A stretch of 64,000 nucleotides of DNA from Brevibacterium sp. UCMA 11754. GTDB taxonomy: Bacteria; Actinomycetota; Actinomycetes; Actinomycetales; Brevibacteriaceae. Made by a program: the position numbers and the translations under genes. Shown piece by piece: positions 45,338-54,385 of the stretch. Where the stretch lies: contig NZ_JACBOT010000031.1 of NCBI RefSeq assembly GCF_021532275.1, positions 310,001 through 374,000 of the forward strand, read 5' to 3'. Below the pieces are notes generated by a model. The model made no database searches. It saw only the letters and a list, made by a program, of their open reading frames with translations, and was not told the DNA's origin. The stretch's first letter is position 1. Each line of letters opens with the position of its first letter.

Positions 45338-46093
45338 CTATTCGCCGCTGAAGTTCGGTCCGCGCTTCTCAATGAATGCAGCGACTCCCTCGGCGAAGTC
45401 CTTACTCGCCCGCAGGTCAGTCTGTCCTTTGAGCTCCCGATCGAATGAATCGTCAAGTTCGGTCAGTGTCGCCGCGTTGATGGCTTCTTTCGAGGCCGCG
45501 AAGGCCAGAGGTGCGCCCTGAGCCCACTGCGCCGCTATCTCCTGCGCCCGGCTCAGGTGCTCACCTGCCGGAGTGACCAGACTGGCCAGGCCCCAATCCG
45601 CAGCCTCCTTCGTCCACACCTTCTGTGCCGTCAGGGCCATCTTCATGGCTCGATGCCGGCCCGCCGAGGCTGCCACGAGTGCTGTTGCTCCGCCGTCGGG
45701 CATGAGCCCGATTTTGGTGAAGGCCAGCATCAGATAGGACTCTTCGCTCATCACGGTGTAATCGCAGGCCAGGGCCAGGGAGCAGCCGATACCCGCGGCC
45801 GGGCCGGAGACCGCGGCGATGGTCGGAATCGGCAGATCGATGAGCGATCGGATGATGGCATTGGCCCGATCAAGCCCTAGCCCTCCCCCTTGCACCGACC
45901 CGTGCAGGTCGGCGCCTGAGCTGAAGGACCGGTCATTGCCGGTGATGATGAGCACGCGGGCTGTGGTGGCCGCCTCGGCGACGGCGTCTCCGAGCGCCTC
46001 CATGGCCTCCTTGGTCAGTGCGTTCAGGCTTTCGGGGCGATTGATCGTGACAGTCACGACCCCATCTCGCAGGTCGGTGAGAACACTCGAGGT
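45338..46093 (-). CDS. enoyl-CoA hydratase/isomerase
   Basis: Crotonase-family enzyme of 251 residues: VTVTINRPESLNALTKEAMEAL, the oxyanion segment FSSGADLHG and the GPAAGIGCSLALACDYTVMSEESYLMLAFTKIGLMPDGGAT stretch with the catalytic Glu/Asp region. I place the start at TTG 46093, which has an AGAGGAG ribosome site at ideal spacing; a TTG at 46141 is the longer alternative. Probably co-regulated with the acyl-CoA synthetase by a repressor binding the TTAACG palindrome upstream. Confidence 0.88.
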   Translation of the reverse strand, partial: TSSVLTDLRDGVVTVTINRPESLNALTKEAMEALGDAVAEAATTARVLIITGNDRSFSSGADLHGSVQGGGLGLDRANAIIRSLIDLPIPTIAAVSGPAAGIGCSLALACDYTVMSEESYLMLAFTKIGLMPDGGATALVAASAGRHRAMKMALTAQKVWTKEAADWGLASLVTPAGEHLSRAQEIAAQWAQGAPLAFAASKEAINAATLTELDDSFDRELKGQTDLRASKDFAEGVAAFIEKRGPNFSGE

Positions 46094-46139
46094 CAAAGCG
46101 ACTCCTCTTAGTTGGCGCTGGATGATTGATCTTTCCTCC

Positions 46140-46160
46140 AACTTTAACGCACGTTAAGTT
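46140..46160. promoter_or_regulatory. TTAACG-CA-CGTTAA palindrome, candidate TetR-type operator
   Basis: AACTTTAACG (from 46140) and CGTTAAGTT (to 46160) form an almost perfect dyad centred on CA, about 50 bases upstream of the enoyl-CoA hydratase start. It resembles operators of TetR-type repressors of fatty-acid or phenylacetate degradation in actinobacteria. No such repressor gene is adjacent. Confidence 0.5.
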
Positions 46161-46218
46161 GACCTGGGTCACAGTCTCAGAAGCGCCTGCGGAAGGTGGT
46201 CCTGCCGGGCCACAGTGG

Positions 46219-47217
46219 TCACGCCTGGTGGCGGCTGTCATGTTGGTCTGCCTCAGACAGCGAGGCCAAATAGGCGTTGTAGTCCCGCAGCGTTGCGTCA
46301 CCGTCCCTAGCAGCTTGGCGATCGAGGCGGCGACTCAGGCGTTCATCCGATCGCTGCCATTTGAACACCAGCACGCCGAGCATGATCAGCGTCGGGATCT
46401 CCGTGAAGGCCCACGCGATGCCTCCTCCGAGGAACTGGTCCTTCAATGGATCGATGCCCCACATCGGCATGTTGTAGAAGCTCGTGAGCAATGTCGTCGA
46501 CATCATCACGACAACGCCGAAGAATGCGTGGAAGGGGATGGTGGCCACTATCTCGAAGACCTGAACCACGGTGGGATCGATGCGCACTTGCCGCTTGCTG
46601 CTCGTTCGCGGCGAGGGGTCGATTCCGAAGATGTTCCAGAAGTAGAGCATCCCAATGGCCACGAAGTGGATGAACATCAGGTTATGGCCCCACATCGTCG
46701 ACATCAGCCAGTCGAAGGCAGGCGTGAAGTACAACCCGTACAAGCTCATCAGGAACAACACGGTCGTCACCACCGGGTTGGTCAGCACGCGCATGACGGG
46801 ACTGTGGACGATTGCGAGGATCACACGGCGCGCATTCCATCGCCCCGACCCGGCCGGAAGGACACGCAGCATCAGCGTGATCGGTGCCCCCAAGACCAAC
46901 AGGATGGGGCTGAGCATCGACAGAATCATGTGCTGGATCATGTGCATGCTGAACATCGCCATGCCATAGCCATTCAAAGCTGTGCCATCGACGAGGATGA
47001 CGGTGGCGATGCCCAGGCTCCACCAGATGAGTCGCGAGACCGGCCACGACACTCCGCGGCGGTGCAGCAGCCACACACAGAAGGCATACAGCACCAGACC
47101 GAAAGCCGCGAGAATGACGATGATGGGGATCGGCTGCGGATGCCAGTCGATGACCCGCTGGAACGTCGGCGGGAGCGTCGGGTGCCACATCAGTCCGCTC
47201 ATCCCGGGCCCATCCAT
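46219..47217 (-). CDS. CtaG-type cytochrome c oxidase assembly protein
   Basis: Polytopic membrane protein of 332 residues with the caa3_CtaG domain. Markers are FSMHMIQHMILSMLSPILLVLGAPITLMLRVLP (about residues 89-121), WGHNLMFIHFVAIGMLYFWNIFGIDP and FHAFFGVVVMMSTTLL. Conserved His and Met pairs in helices are consistent with copper handling. A charged C-terminal tail follows the last helix. Seven or more helices predicted. Functions in copper delivery/assembly of haem-copper oxidases. Confidence 0.9.
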   Translation of the reverse strand: MDGPGMSGLMWHPTLPPTFQRVIDWHPQPIPIIVILAAFGLVLYAFCVWLLHRRGVSWPVSRLIWWSLGIATVILVDGTALNGYGMAMFSMHMIQHMILSMLSPILLVLGAPITLMLRVLPAGSGRWNARRVILAIVHSPVMRVLTNPVVTTVLFLMSLYGLYFTPAFDWLMSTMWGHNLMFIHFVAIGMLYFWNIFGIDPSPRTSSKRQVRIDPTVVQVFEIVATIPFHAFFGVVVMMSTTLLTSFYNMPMWGIDPLKDQFLGGGIAWAFTEIPTLIMLGVLVFKWQRSDERLSRRLDRQAARDGDATLRDYNAYLASLSEADQHDSRHQA

Positions 47218-47343
47218 GATCGCTCCCTCCCGCCTGACTTCTACAGGACGTAGAAGTGCGTTTCGGTCACCACCGTACCCCTGATGCGCCGTCGCGTCAT
47301 CCGCTCAGCCAAGCAGCGCGCCTAGAGCAGTCCAGCGTCGTGC

Positions 47344-47913
47344 TCAGATCAGCGCAGCCGCCAGCTGGGTCCCGGTCAGGGGCCGGTCAGCGTAGACCAG
47401 GCGCATCGCCTGCGGATCGGGATTGCCGGCGTCGGGAGCTCGATGCTGCAGACTCAGACCGACCTTCTCGACCACTTTCCGTGAGGCCGCATTGTGCTCG
47501 AGGAGGTAGGCGATGACAGGCAGTTCAGGCTTGAGCTCCTGGGCCCGAGCAACGGCCAGACGAGAGATCTCACTGGCGTAGCCGCGGCCCTGGACCTCGG
47601 GGCGGAAGCGGTACCCCAAGTTCCAATAGGCCTCGATCCGATCCGGGTTCCACTCATCAGCCAAGGGCATGCGCCTGACGCCGCAGCCGCACATCCCCAA
47701 CACCGGCCCGTCTTCCGACTCACGGACGATCCATGATCCGAGCCCGTCGATCTCCCAATCAGCGATGCGGGTCAGCAGGTACGCCTCGGCCTCCTCCCGC
47801 TTGATCATCCGGCCGCTGGGAAAATGTGCCCACACGCGGGGGTCGCTGTAGATCTCGAACACCTCGTCCAGGTCCTGAAGCCCCGGGCGGTCAAGCACGA
47901 ACGGATCTGCCAT
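47344..47913 (-). CDS. GNAT family N-acetyltransferase (RimJ/RimL-like)
   Basis: Acetyltransferase of 189 residues from ATG 47913. The family pattern is LDEVFEIYSDPRVWAHFPSG, then DGLGSWIVRE, WNLGYRFRPEVQGRGYASEISRLAVARA with the acetyl-CoA loop, and LEHNAASRKVVEKVGL. Its start codon shares one base with the stop of the upstream PLP enzyme (TGATG), so translation is coupled. The modified molecule is unknown; an amino acid or thiol related to the PLP enzyme is possible. Confidence 0.88.
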   Translation of the reverse strand: MADPFVLDRPGLQDLDEVFEIYSDPRVWAHFPSGRMIKREEAEAYLLTRIADWEIDGLGSWIVRESEDGPVLGMCGCGVRRMPLADEWNPDRIEAYWNLGYRFRPEVQGRGYASEISRLAVARAQELKPELPVIAYLLEHNAASRKVVEKVGLSLQHRAPDAGNPDPQAMRLVYADRPLTGTQLAAALI

Positions 47914-49070
47914 CAGGCGCCGTGCGCAGCCCGGAGGGCTGCGTCGAGGTCGTTCCACAGGTCGTCGGCGTGCTCAATGCCCACGCTCAGACGCAGCAGC
48001 CCCTCGGGGACCGACTCCGGTTCCGAGGCATTGCGCCGACGGCGTTCGATGAGGGACTCCACTCCACCCAGGGAAGTGGCCGGCGTCCACACCCGGACCG
48101 CCTCGGCGACGGCGGTGGCCTGCTGCGCGGTCTCCGTGCAGAAGGCGACCACAGCACCGAATCCCGTCATCTGCGCTGCCGCGCGCTCATGCCCGGGGTC
48201 GCCGGGCAGACCCGGGTAACGGGTCTCGACGACGTTGGGATGCGAACTCAGCCGTTCGGCGATCAGTGCCGCATTGGCCTGGGCTCGTTCCATGCGCACC
48301 GACAGCGTCCGCAGGCCCCGCAGCGCCAACCAGACCTCGAATGGTCCGGCGATGGCTCCGCGCAGTGAGCGTTCACTTTGAAGCCGCTTGTGAAGGTCTT
48401 CGTTACTGGTCAGCGCCGCGCCGAGGACGACATCCGAGTGCCCGGCGAGGTATTTGGTGACGGAGTGGATGACGACGTCCGCGCCCAGATCAAGCGGCGT
48501 CTGCAGGAGCGGAGTCGCGAAGGTGTTGTCGACAACGGTCAGGATGCCGCGATCGCGCGCAGCGGAGATGAGCGCGGGTGTGTCAGCGACTTCGAGCATC
48601 GGGTTGGTCGGAGATTCGATCCACAGCACCGCCGAGGCGGCAGCAACGTCATCGAGTGCGCTGACGACGGCGCCGGTGTCGGCGATGTCGACGGTGACGA
48701 AATCGAATCCGCTGCGCTCGGCGACCTCGCCCGCGGACTCCAGTGACCCCTGGTAGCAGTGCTGAGGCATGATCAGAGTGCCGCCGCGTGGGACCAGGCT
48801 GAGCGCAGCGGCGATCGCCGCCAGACCCGATCCGAAGACCAGGCCGGGCAGTTCGGCATGTTCGAGTTCAGCCAGTGCCTCTTCGAACGGGGTCCAGGCC
48901 GGAGTCGAGAATCGCCCGTAGACATGGTCGGAATGGTCGATCTCTCCGCTGCCGACGAAGGTCGAGGACAGTTCGATGGGAGGGTTCACCGACGAACCGT
49001 TCGAGCGTTGCGGACGACCCGCTTCGACGAGGACGGTTTCTGGTGCGTGGGAGAAATCTCTTGAGGTCAT
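47913..49070 (-). CDS. trans-sulfuration PLP enzyme (cystathionine synthase/lyase family)
   Basis: Cys/Met-metabolism PLP enzyme of 385 residues. Markers: YGRFSTPAWTPFEEALAELE, GLVFGSGLAAIAAALS, IESPTNPMLEVAD, VDNTFATPLLQTPLDLGADVVIHSVTKYLAGHSDVVLG with the PLP-binding Lys, and the C-terminal TSLGGVESLIERRRR. It could be cystathionine gamma-synthase, gamma-lyase or a related lyase. The ATG at 49070 lacks a Shine-Dalgarno but follows a TATATT box by seven bases, pointing to a leaderless message. First gene of a two-gene operon with the acetyltransferase. Confidence 0.9.
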   Translation of the reverse strand: MTSRDFSHAPETVLVEAGRPQRSNGSSVNPPIELSSTFVGSGEIDHSDHVYGRFSTPAWTPFEEALAELEHAELPGLVFGSGLAAIAAALSLVPRGGTLIMPQHCYQGSLESAGEVAERSGFDFVTVDIADTGAVVSALDDVAAASAVLWIESPTNPMLEVADTPALISAARDRGILTVVDNTFATPLLQTPLDLGADVVIHSVTKYLAGHSDVVLGAALTSNEDLHKRLQSERSLRGAIAGPFEVWLALRGLRTLSVRMERAQANAALIAERLSSHPNVVETRYPGLPGDPGHERAAAQMTGFGAVVAFCTETAQQATAVAEAVRVWTPATSLGGVESLIERRRRNASEPESVPEGLLRLSVGIEHADDLWNDLDAALRAAHGA

Positions 49071-49104
49071 CGTCCCAATATATGCCGAGTGCCGACCGCT
49101 CCGC

Positions 49105-49164
49105 ACCGATGTCTCAGTCGTGGCAGCGACGCCTCAGTCCTGGAACCGATGTCTCAGTCGTGCA
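49105..49164. repeat. 20-bp tandem repeat over the LysR stop codon
   Basis: Three copies: ACCGATGTCTCAGTCGTGGC (49105-49124), AGCGACGCCTCAGTCCTGGA (49125-49144), ACCGATGTCTCAGTCGTGCA (49145-49164). The third contains the minus-strand stop of the LysR gene (49154-49156). The other two fill the gap toward the PLP enzyme promoter. Confidence 0.8.
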
Positions 49165-50071
49165 CGCGAATCATGTGCTCGAGCAGTGCTCTGGCTCCGA
49201 CTGAGAGGCGTCGCCTGGGTGACCACACCGCGTGCAGCTCGCGTTCGAGGGCGACTTCGGCCTGCACCGGCAGCGGCACTAAGCGTTGAGCCCGGAAGTC
49301 ATCGCGCAGGGCCAGCTCAGAGAGTACGACCGGTGCGATGCCGGTGGCCGCTGCGATCTTCAGAGCCGAGTTCGACCCGTACTCCCCCGCCACATGCGCC
49401 CCACCGAACTGCGCCAACGCGGCGTCGAGAACTTCTCTCGTTCCCGAACCGACCTCCCTGACCAGCAGCGGAACTTCGGCCAGCGCCTCGGCGGCGATCG
49501 GAGCAGTCCAGGCATCGGCGAAGGCGGGTGCGGCGGCAATCATGAGCCGGTCATGGCCGACCACCTCGGCGGGGAAATCCTGGGGCAAGGATACGGACTC
49601 GACGAGGCCGAGGTCGCAGCGCTGCTCACGCACGGCGGCGATGACTGCGGAGGAGTTCTCGACCGCCAGGCCCACATCGATGTCGGGGTGCGTCGAGGTG
49701 AACGTCGTCAAGTACCGGGGCAGCAGGTATTCGGCCACGGTCAGCGAGGCGGACACGCGCACAGTGCCGGCCCGCGCGTCCTGGATGGCTCGAGTGCCAG
49801 CGTTGAGATCGGCATAGGCGTCGATGACCTTCGAGGCCCACTGGGCAACGGCGTGGCCTTCGGCGGTGAGCTGGGTGCCCTGCGGCGAGCGCCTCAGCAG
49901 CGGCACCTTGAGGTTCCGTTCGAGATTGCGCAGACTGCGTGAGGCATTCGGCTGGGCAAGGCCCATCGCCTCGGCGGCCTGACCGATGGACTGGGCGCTC
50001 GCGCTCAGCGTCACCAACAGCCCCAGAGCCGGAAGCTCGGGCCAGTCCTGCATTCTGCTGAGGTCTCGCAT
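49154..50071 (-). CDS. LysR family regulator of the YeiH-type exporter
   Basis: LysR-type regulator of 305 residues. The N-terminal winged helix (GQAAEAMGLAQPNASRSLRNLERNLKVPLLRRS, in pieces, about residues 28-60) is followed by a periplasmic-binding-protein-like effector domain (about 80-300) with VPLLVREVGSGTREVLDAAL and GSNSALKIAAATGIAPVVLS. This resembles the CbbR/YeiE-like branch commonly placed next to YeiH permeases, as here. Starts at 50071 or 50053 are both possible; the frame is open to 50098. Confidence 0.9.
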   Translation of the reverse strand: MRDLSRMQDWPELPALGLLVTLSASAQSIGQAAEAMGLAQPNASRSLRNLERNLKVPLLRRSPQGTQLTAEGHAVAQWASKVIDAYADLNAGTRAIQDARAGTVRVSASLTVAEYLLPRYLTTFTSTHPDIDVGLAVENSSAVIAAVREQRCDLGLVESVSLPQDFPAEVVGHDRLMIAAAPAFADAWTAPIAAEALAEVPLLVREVGSGTREVLDAALAQFGGAHVAGEYGSNSALKIAAATGIAPVVLSELALRDDFRAQRLVPLPVQAEVALERELHAVWSPRRRLSVGARALLEHMIRVHD

Positions 50072-50083
50072 GCCCCAATTCTG

Positions 50084-50102
50084 CCATATCAGCGCCATAT
50101 GG
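50084..50102. promoter_or_regulatory. dyad in LysR/YeiH divergent promoter
   Basis: CCATATCAGCGCCATATGG has outer arms CCATAT/ATATGG and an internal perfect CCATATGG. It lies 12 bases upstream of the LysR start and about 55 bases before the YeiH gene. It contains a T-N11-A-like spacing and is a plausible LysR operator. Confidence 0.45.
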
Positions 50103-50157
50103 GTCGGTCGAACAATGCCGTCTACCGAAAGCCCAGACCGCTTGACAGACTGAACTC

Positions 50158-51285
50158 ATGAATCGCATCGTCCGCCTCCTCCCAGGCTTGGGAGTCGCCG
50201 CAGCAGCAACAGCCATCGCGTGGCCCGTCTCGATGGTGGCTCCCGTCCTCTCCCCGCTGCTCATCGCCATCGTTCTGGGAATCATCGTCGGAAACGTGTT
50301 CCCCGAATTGCCGCAGATCTTCCGTCCCGGTCTCGACTTCGCGGCCAAACCCCTCCTGCGTCTGGGCATTGTGGCCCTTGGCGCGCAGGTCGTGCTCGGC
50401 GATATCCTCGACCTCGGCTGGCTGGTCCTCGTCCTCGCCGCGGTCGTCGTCGCAGTCGGCATCGTCTCCGGTCTGCTGCTGGCGCGTCCGTTCCGCGTCG
50501 ATTCGAATCTCGCGCTGCTCATCGGCTGCGGGTTCGGCATCTGCGGAGCCGCCGCGGTCGCCGGGATCGAATCGACGCTGAAGGCGAAGAAGGAGGACGT
50601 GGCCGCGGCGATCGGTCTCGTGGTCCTCTTCGGCACGCTGATGATCGCCGTGATCCCCTCGCTGAGCGCCGCCTTCGGGCTGGCCCAGGACACCGCCGGC
50701 ATGTGGGGCGGGGCGTCCACGCACGAGGTCGCGCAGGTCGTCGCGATCGGCGGCATCATCGGTCCCGCGGCCCTGCAGGTTGCCGTCCTCGTCAAGCTCT
50801 CCCGTGTCATCATGCTCGCCCCGACCGTCGCCGTGCTCAGCATGGTGATGCGCCGCAAGGAGAGCCGGGAGCGGGCAGCGATGGCTTCCTCCACCGCGAT
50901 GTCACGGGACGAGGCCTCGTCGCATTCCCCCGCCGAGGTGGTCCCTCAGTCTTCGTCGACATCGTCCTCGACCGCCGGATCGTCGTCGACTCGGGTGCAG
51001 TCGGCCGCTGCACCTGCGACGAAGCGTCCGCCCATTGTCCCGCTGTTCGTCCTCGGATTCCTCCTCATGGCGGGCCTGCGCACCTTCGGCCTGTTGCCGG
51101 ACTTCGCGGTCTCCGGTCTGGGCTGGATCCAGACCGTGTGTCTGGCCATGGCGATGTTCGCCCTCGGCCGCGGGGTCCAATGGCGGTCCCTGCGCAACCT
51201 CGGCGCCGGTCCGATCGGCCTGGCAGCGACGACGACTCTCATCGTTGCCGTGATCGGCCTCGGCGGGGCCCTGCTGCTGACCTGA
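50158..51285 (+). CDS. YeiH/PSE family putative anion exporter
   Basis: Membrane protein of 375 residues of the UPF0324 (YeiH, putative sulfate exporter) family. VLGIIVGNVFPELPQIFRPGLDFAAKPLLRLGIVALGAQV near the N-terminus, LLIGCGFGICGAAAVAGIESTLKAKKEDVAAAIGLVVLFGT and MWGGASTHEVAQVVAIG are hallmarks. The loop near residues 240-290 is unusually long and Ser/Ala-rich. About ten helices. Divergent from its probable LysR regulator. Confidence 0.92.
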   Translation: MNRIVRLLPGLGVAAAATAIAWPVSMVAPVLSPLLIAIVLGIIVGNVFPELPQIFRPGLDFAAKPLLRLGIVALGAQVVLGDILDLGWLVLVLAAVVVAVGIVSGLLLARPFRVDSNLALLIGCGFGICGAAAVAGIESTLKAKKEDVAAAIGLVVLFGTLMIAVIPSLSAAFGLAQDTAGMWGGASTHEVAQVVAIGGIIGPAALQVAVLVKLSRVIMLAPTVAVLSMVMRRKESRERAAMASSTAMSRDEASSHSPAEVVPQSSSTSSSTAGSSSTRVQSAAAPATKRPPIVPLFVLGFLLMAGLRTFGLLPDFAVSGLGWIQTVCLAMAMFALGRGVQWRSLRNLGAGPIGLAATTTLIVAVIGLGGALLLT

Positions 51286-51401
51286 GCGCCGTCTTGAACG
51301 CCGGCCTCAGTGCACACATGCTGGAAGCTCCCTGCGCGGACGAACCGCTCTGGTTACGATGATTGCGAAGTCGAACCATGATTCAGGCAAAGGGTGCTGC
51401 A

Positions 51402-52742
51402 ATGAGTGAAAACGCGATAGTCGTCGGCAGCGGCGTGATGGGGGCGTCGATCGCGTTCTCCTTGGCCAAACGCGGATATGCGGTCACCGTCGTCGACAAG
51501 AAATCCGGCCCGGCGCAGGGCTCGACCGGGGCCACCAGTGCGATCGTTCGCTTCACCTATTCTCTGCGGGACTCCATTGCCGTGGCCTGGGAGTCGAAGC
51601 ACCTCTGGGAGAACCTGCGCGAGCATGTTCAGGCACCGGAATCAGAGCCAGTCGCGGACTTCATCCGCACCGGCATGGCCGTCATCGACATACCCGGGCT
51701 GCTCCCGAGCACCATCCGCACAGACTTCGTGGATCTTTCGATCCCCTACGCCGACTGGGACGCGGCCGACCTCGCCCGGGAGCTGCCCGGCGTCGATACC
51801 TCGAACCACTATCCGCCCGTGCGCCCCGATGATCCGGCGTTCCTCGACGACAGCGAAGAGGCGGCGACGGCGCTGTACACACCGGACGGCGGGTACATCT
51901 CCGATCCCGTACTGGCCACGGAGAACTTCGCTCGCGCCGCGAAGCGACACGGTGCCCAGTTCCTCTACAACGCCGAAGTCATCGGCGTGCACCACAGTGC
52001 CTCCGACGTCCGCCCCAAAGAAGGCGTCACCGGTCAGCCAAGTGCGGCTTGGACGCTCAACCTCTCCGACGGTCGGGTTCTCGACGCCGACGTCGTGGTC
52101 AATGCGGCCGGACCCTGGTCATCGCGGTTCAACGAGCTCGCCGGTGTCGGATCCGACCACGGAGTCTCCCTGACTCCTCTGCGCCAAGAAGTCCATACTC
52201 TGCCGGCGGCATCGACCGTCATCCGCAGCGACGGCACTCCTATTCCTGCGCTCCTCGATGCCGGCATCGGCACCTATATGCGCGCCGAGGTGGGCGGTCA
52301 GCTGCTCATCGGAGGCTCGGAACCCGAGTGCGATGAGCTGGAGTGGGTCGAGGACCCCGACACCGTATCGATGAGTGTTCGTCCCGAGCAGTTCGAGACG
52401 CAGGCTCTGCGAGCTGCCAAACGCTTCAACGACATCACGATCCCGAACCGGGCCCGCGGAGTCGTCGGAGTCTACGATGCCTCCACCGATTGGACTCCCA
52501 TCTACGACCGTTCCGAGGCGGACGGCTACTATCAGGCGATCGGGACCAGCGGCAACCAGTTCAAGAACGCTCCGATGGTGGGCGAAGCCATGGCAGAACT
52601 CATCGACGCCGTCGAGCGCGGTCATGACCATGACCGTGACCCCGTCCGGATTGCCCTTCAGCGCACAGGAGGGGAACTGAACCTGGGAACCTTCTCTCGC
52701 CTGAGGTCTCCGGCTGGAACAAGCGGAAACGTCATGGGCTGA
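51402..52742 (+). CDS. FAD-dependent oxidoreductase (DAO family)
   Basis: Flavoprotein of 446 residues. The N-terminal dinucleotide motif is VVGSGVMGASIAFSLAKRGYAVTVVDKK, then GSTGATSAIVRF (typical of sarcosine/glycine-oxidase-like enzymes that bind FAD near this loop), VVNAAGPWSS, and a C-terminal GVYDASTDWTPIYDRSEADGYYQAIGTSGNQFKNAPMVGEA. It likely oxidises an amine or N-methylated amino acid. The start ATG 51402 has an AAAGGG site. The next gene on the same strand is a MatC-type permease, which may import its substrate. Confidence 0.88.
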   Translation: MSENAIVVGSGVMGASIAFSLAKRGYAVTVVDKKSGPAQGSTGATSAIVRFTYSLRDSIAVAWESKHLWENLREHVQAPESEPVADFIRTGMAVIDIPGLLPSTIRTDFVDLSIPYADWDAADLARELPGVDTSNHYPPVRPDDPAFLDDSEEAATALYTPDGGYISDPVLATENFARAAKRHGAQFLYNAEVIGVHHSASDVRPKEGVTGQPSAAWTLNLSDGRVLDADVVVNAAGPWSSRFNELAGVGSDHGVSLTPLRQEVHTLPAASTVIRSDGTPIPALLDAGIGTYMRAEVGGQLLIGGSEPECDELEWVEDPDTVSMSVRPEQFETQALRAAKRFNDITIPNRARGVVGVYDASTDWTPIYDRSEADGYYQAIGTSGNQFKNAPMVGEAMAELIDAVERGHDHDRDPVRIALQRTGGELNLGTFSRLRSPAGTSGNVMG

Positions 52743-52890
52743 TCTCAGCACAGCACTAACACGTTCCGATATTTGGGAAATTGCGGCCTTCCCCCTGGTG
52801 GTAACCGCGACTGTCGCGACTGAGCTGGTAGTGTCGCTCAGCGAGTCATTCAGTTTCATTCAGCGAAATTTCAGCCTAAATGGGGAAATC

Positions 52891-54258
52891 ATGCTCCTTC
52901 AAATCATTGCGTTGGCGATCTTCATCGCTCTGTTCGCAGTCGGCGCGATCCGCGGTGTGCAGATCGGCGTACTCATGCTCGTCGGCGCCGCCGGAACCGG
53001 CCTGTTCCTGGCAGACATGACCGTCGAAAAGATCATCGCCGAGTTCCCGCTCTCCATCATGATCCTGCTGGCCGGGGTCACCTACTTCTTCGCCATTGCG
53101 CAGGAGAACGGGACCGTCGACAAGATCATCGACTGGGCGCTGGAGAAGGTCGGGTCCTCTGCCGTCCTTCTCCCGATCGTCTTCTTCGTCATCACAGCCG
53201 GCATCGCATCCATGGGTGCTCCCCTGGCCGGTCTCGTGATGATGCCGGTGGGTATGCAGGTGGCCCGCAAGTACGGGGTCGACTATGCGCTGATGGGCTT
53301 GGCGATCTGCTTCGCCATCGGCGCCGGCGGATTCGCTCCGACCAGCCTCTATGGCATCGTCACCTACAGCACCGCCCATGATGCGGGAATCGATCTGTCG
53401 CCGTTCCTGCTCTTCGGCATCGCCGTCGTCGTCTACCTCGTGATGCTCGCCGTCGCCTACTTCATGTTCGGTCGTACGCTCTTCGGGCGTAAGTCCGTCA
53501 TGGCCGCAGCCGGCTCCGCTCACTCCGGTTCGACGGTCTCCCGCGGATCCGCCTCGGCGACGAAGGTGGCCTTCGGTGAGGACGAGGACGACGAAGCCCT
53601 CTTCGACTCATCCAGCACCTCGGCGAGTTCCGAATCGGGTCCCTTCTCCTTCGTGCAGATCCTCACCGTGGTCCTCATGGTCGGACTCATCGGTTCGGTC
53701 GTCGTCCTGGCCGCCTTCGGCAAGGAACCCGACATCGGCCTGCTGTGCTTCTTCTTCGGTGCGATCCTCTCGCTCGCCGATCCCAAGACCGGCAAGGCCG
53801 CACTGCCCAAGATCGACTGGTCGACCGTTCTGCTCGTCGGCGGCATCATCACCTTCGTCGGCGTCCTCCAGAACATGGGTGCTGTGGACCTGCTCGGTGA
53901 GGGCGCCGAGGCGATCGGTTCGCCGCTCATCGCAGCCTTCGTCCTGTGCATCGTGGGCGGTCTGGTCTCAGCCTTCGCATCGACGACCGGCATCCTCGCC
54001 GCACTCGTGCCGCTGGCGCTGCCCCTCATCGCCGCCGGCGGAGTCCCCGGCTGGGCGCTCATCGCAGCTCTGGGCGTGTGCTCGGCCGTCGTCGACGTCT
54101 CACCGTTCTCGACGCTGGGTGCCACGGTCGTGGCCACGGCTCCACAGGATCACAAGGCGCGACTCACGCGCATCCTCGTGAAGTTCGGCATGTCGATGGT
54201 CATCATCGGCCCCATCGTCCTCGTCGGCGGTCTCGTCGTCCCGGCAATGTTCTTCTGA
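52891..54258 (+). CDS. MatC-type dicarboxylate/malonate carrier
   Basis: Membrane permease of 455 residues with the MatC N-terminal domain (IALFAVGAIRGVQIGVLMLVGAAGTGLFLADMTVEKIIAEFPLSIMILLAGVTYFF, read in pieces, residues about 10-65) and a second SLC13-like half. GIASMGAPLAGLVMMPVGMQVARKYGVDY and CSAVVDVSPFSTLGATVVATA are typical. An acidic/Ser-rich loop (about residues 205-250) separates the halves. ATG 52891 has a GGGGA site. Likely imports a dicarboxylate or related carboxylic acid, possibly for the preceding FAD enzyme. Confidence 0.88.
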   Translation: MLLQIIALAIFIALFAVGAIRGVQIGVLMLVGAAGTGLFLADMTVEKIIAEFPLSIMILLAGVTYFFAIAQENGTVDKIIDWALEKVGSSAVLLPIVFFVITAGIASMGAPLAGLVMMPVGMQVARKYGVDYALMGLAICFAIGAGGFAPTSLYGIVTYSTAHDAGIDLSPFLLFGIAVVVYLVMLAVAYFMFGRTLFGRKSVMAAAGSAHSGSTVSRGSASATKVAFGEDEDDEALFDSSSTSASSESGPFSFVQILTVVLMVGLIGSVVVLAAFGKEPDIGLLCFFFGAILSLADPKTGKAALPKIDWSTVLLVGGIITFVGVLQNMGAVDLLGEGAEAIGSPLIAAFVLCIVGGLVSAFASTTGILAALVPLALPLIAAGGVPGWALIAALGVCSAVVDVSPFSTLGATVVATAPQDHKARLTRILVKFGMSMVIIGPIVLVGGLVVPAMFF

Positions 54259-54320
54259 GACTGTGGCCCGGGCCGTTGAGGCGCCCGGACCATAGTGACT
54301 GTTCTCCGCACAGTTCCCGA

Positions 54321-54365
54321 GATGCAGATGGTGCCCAGCGAAATTCGCTGGGCACCATCTGCATC
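54321..54365. terminator. long perfect bidirectional terminator hairpin
   Basis: GATGCAGATGGTGCCCAGCG (54321-54340) pairs over all 20 positions with 54346-54365, around an AAATT loop. It is placed midway between the ends of the convergent MatC-type and GNAT genes. Confidence 0.85.
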
Positions 54366-54385
54366 TGTCGCTGCGTTGATGTCTT

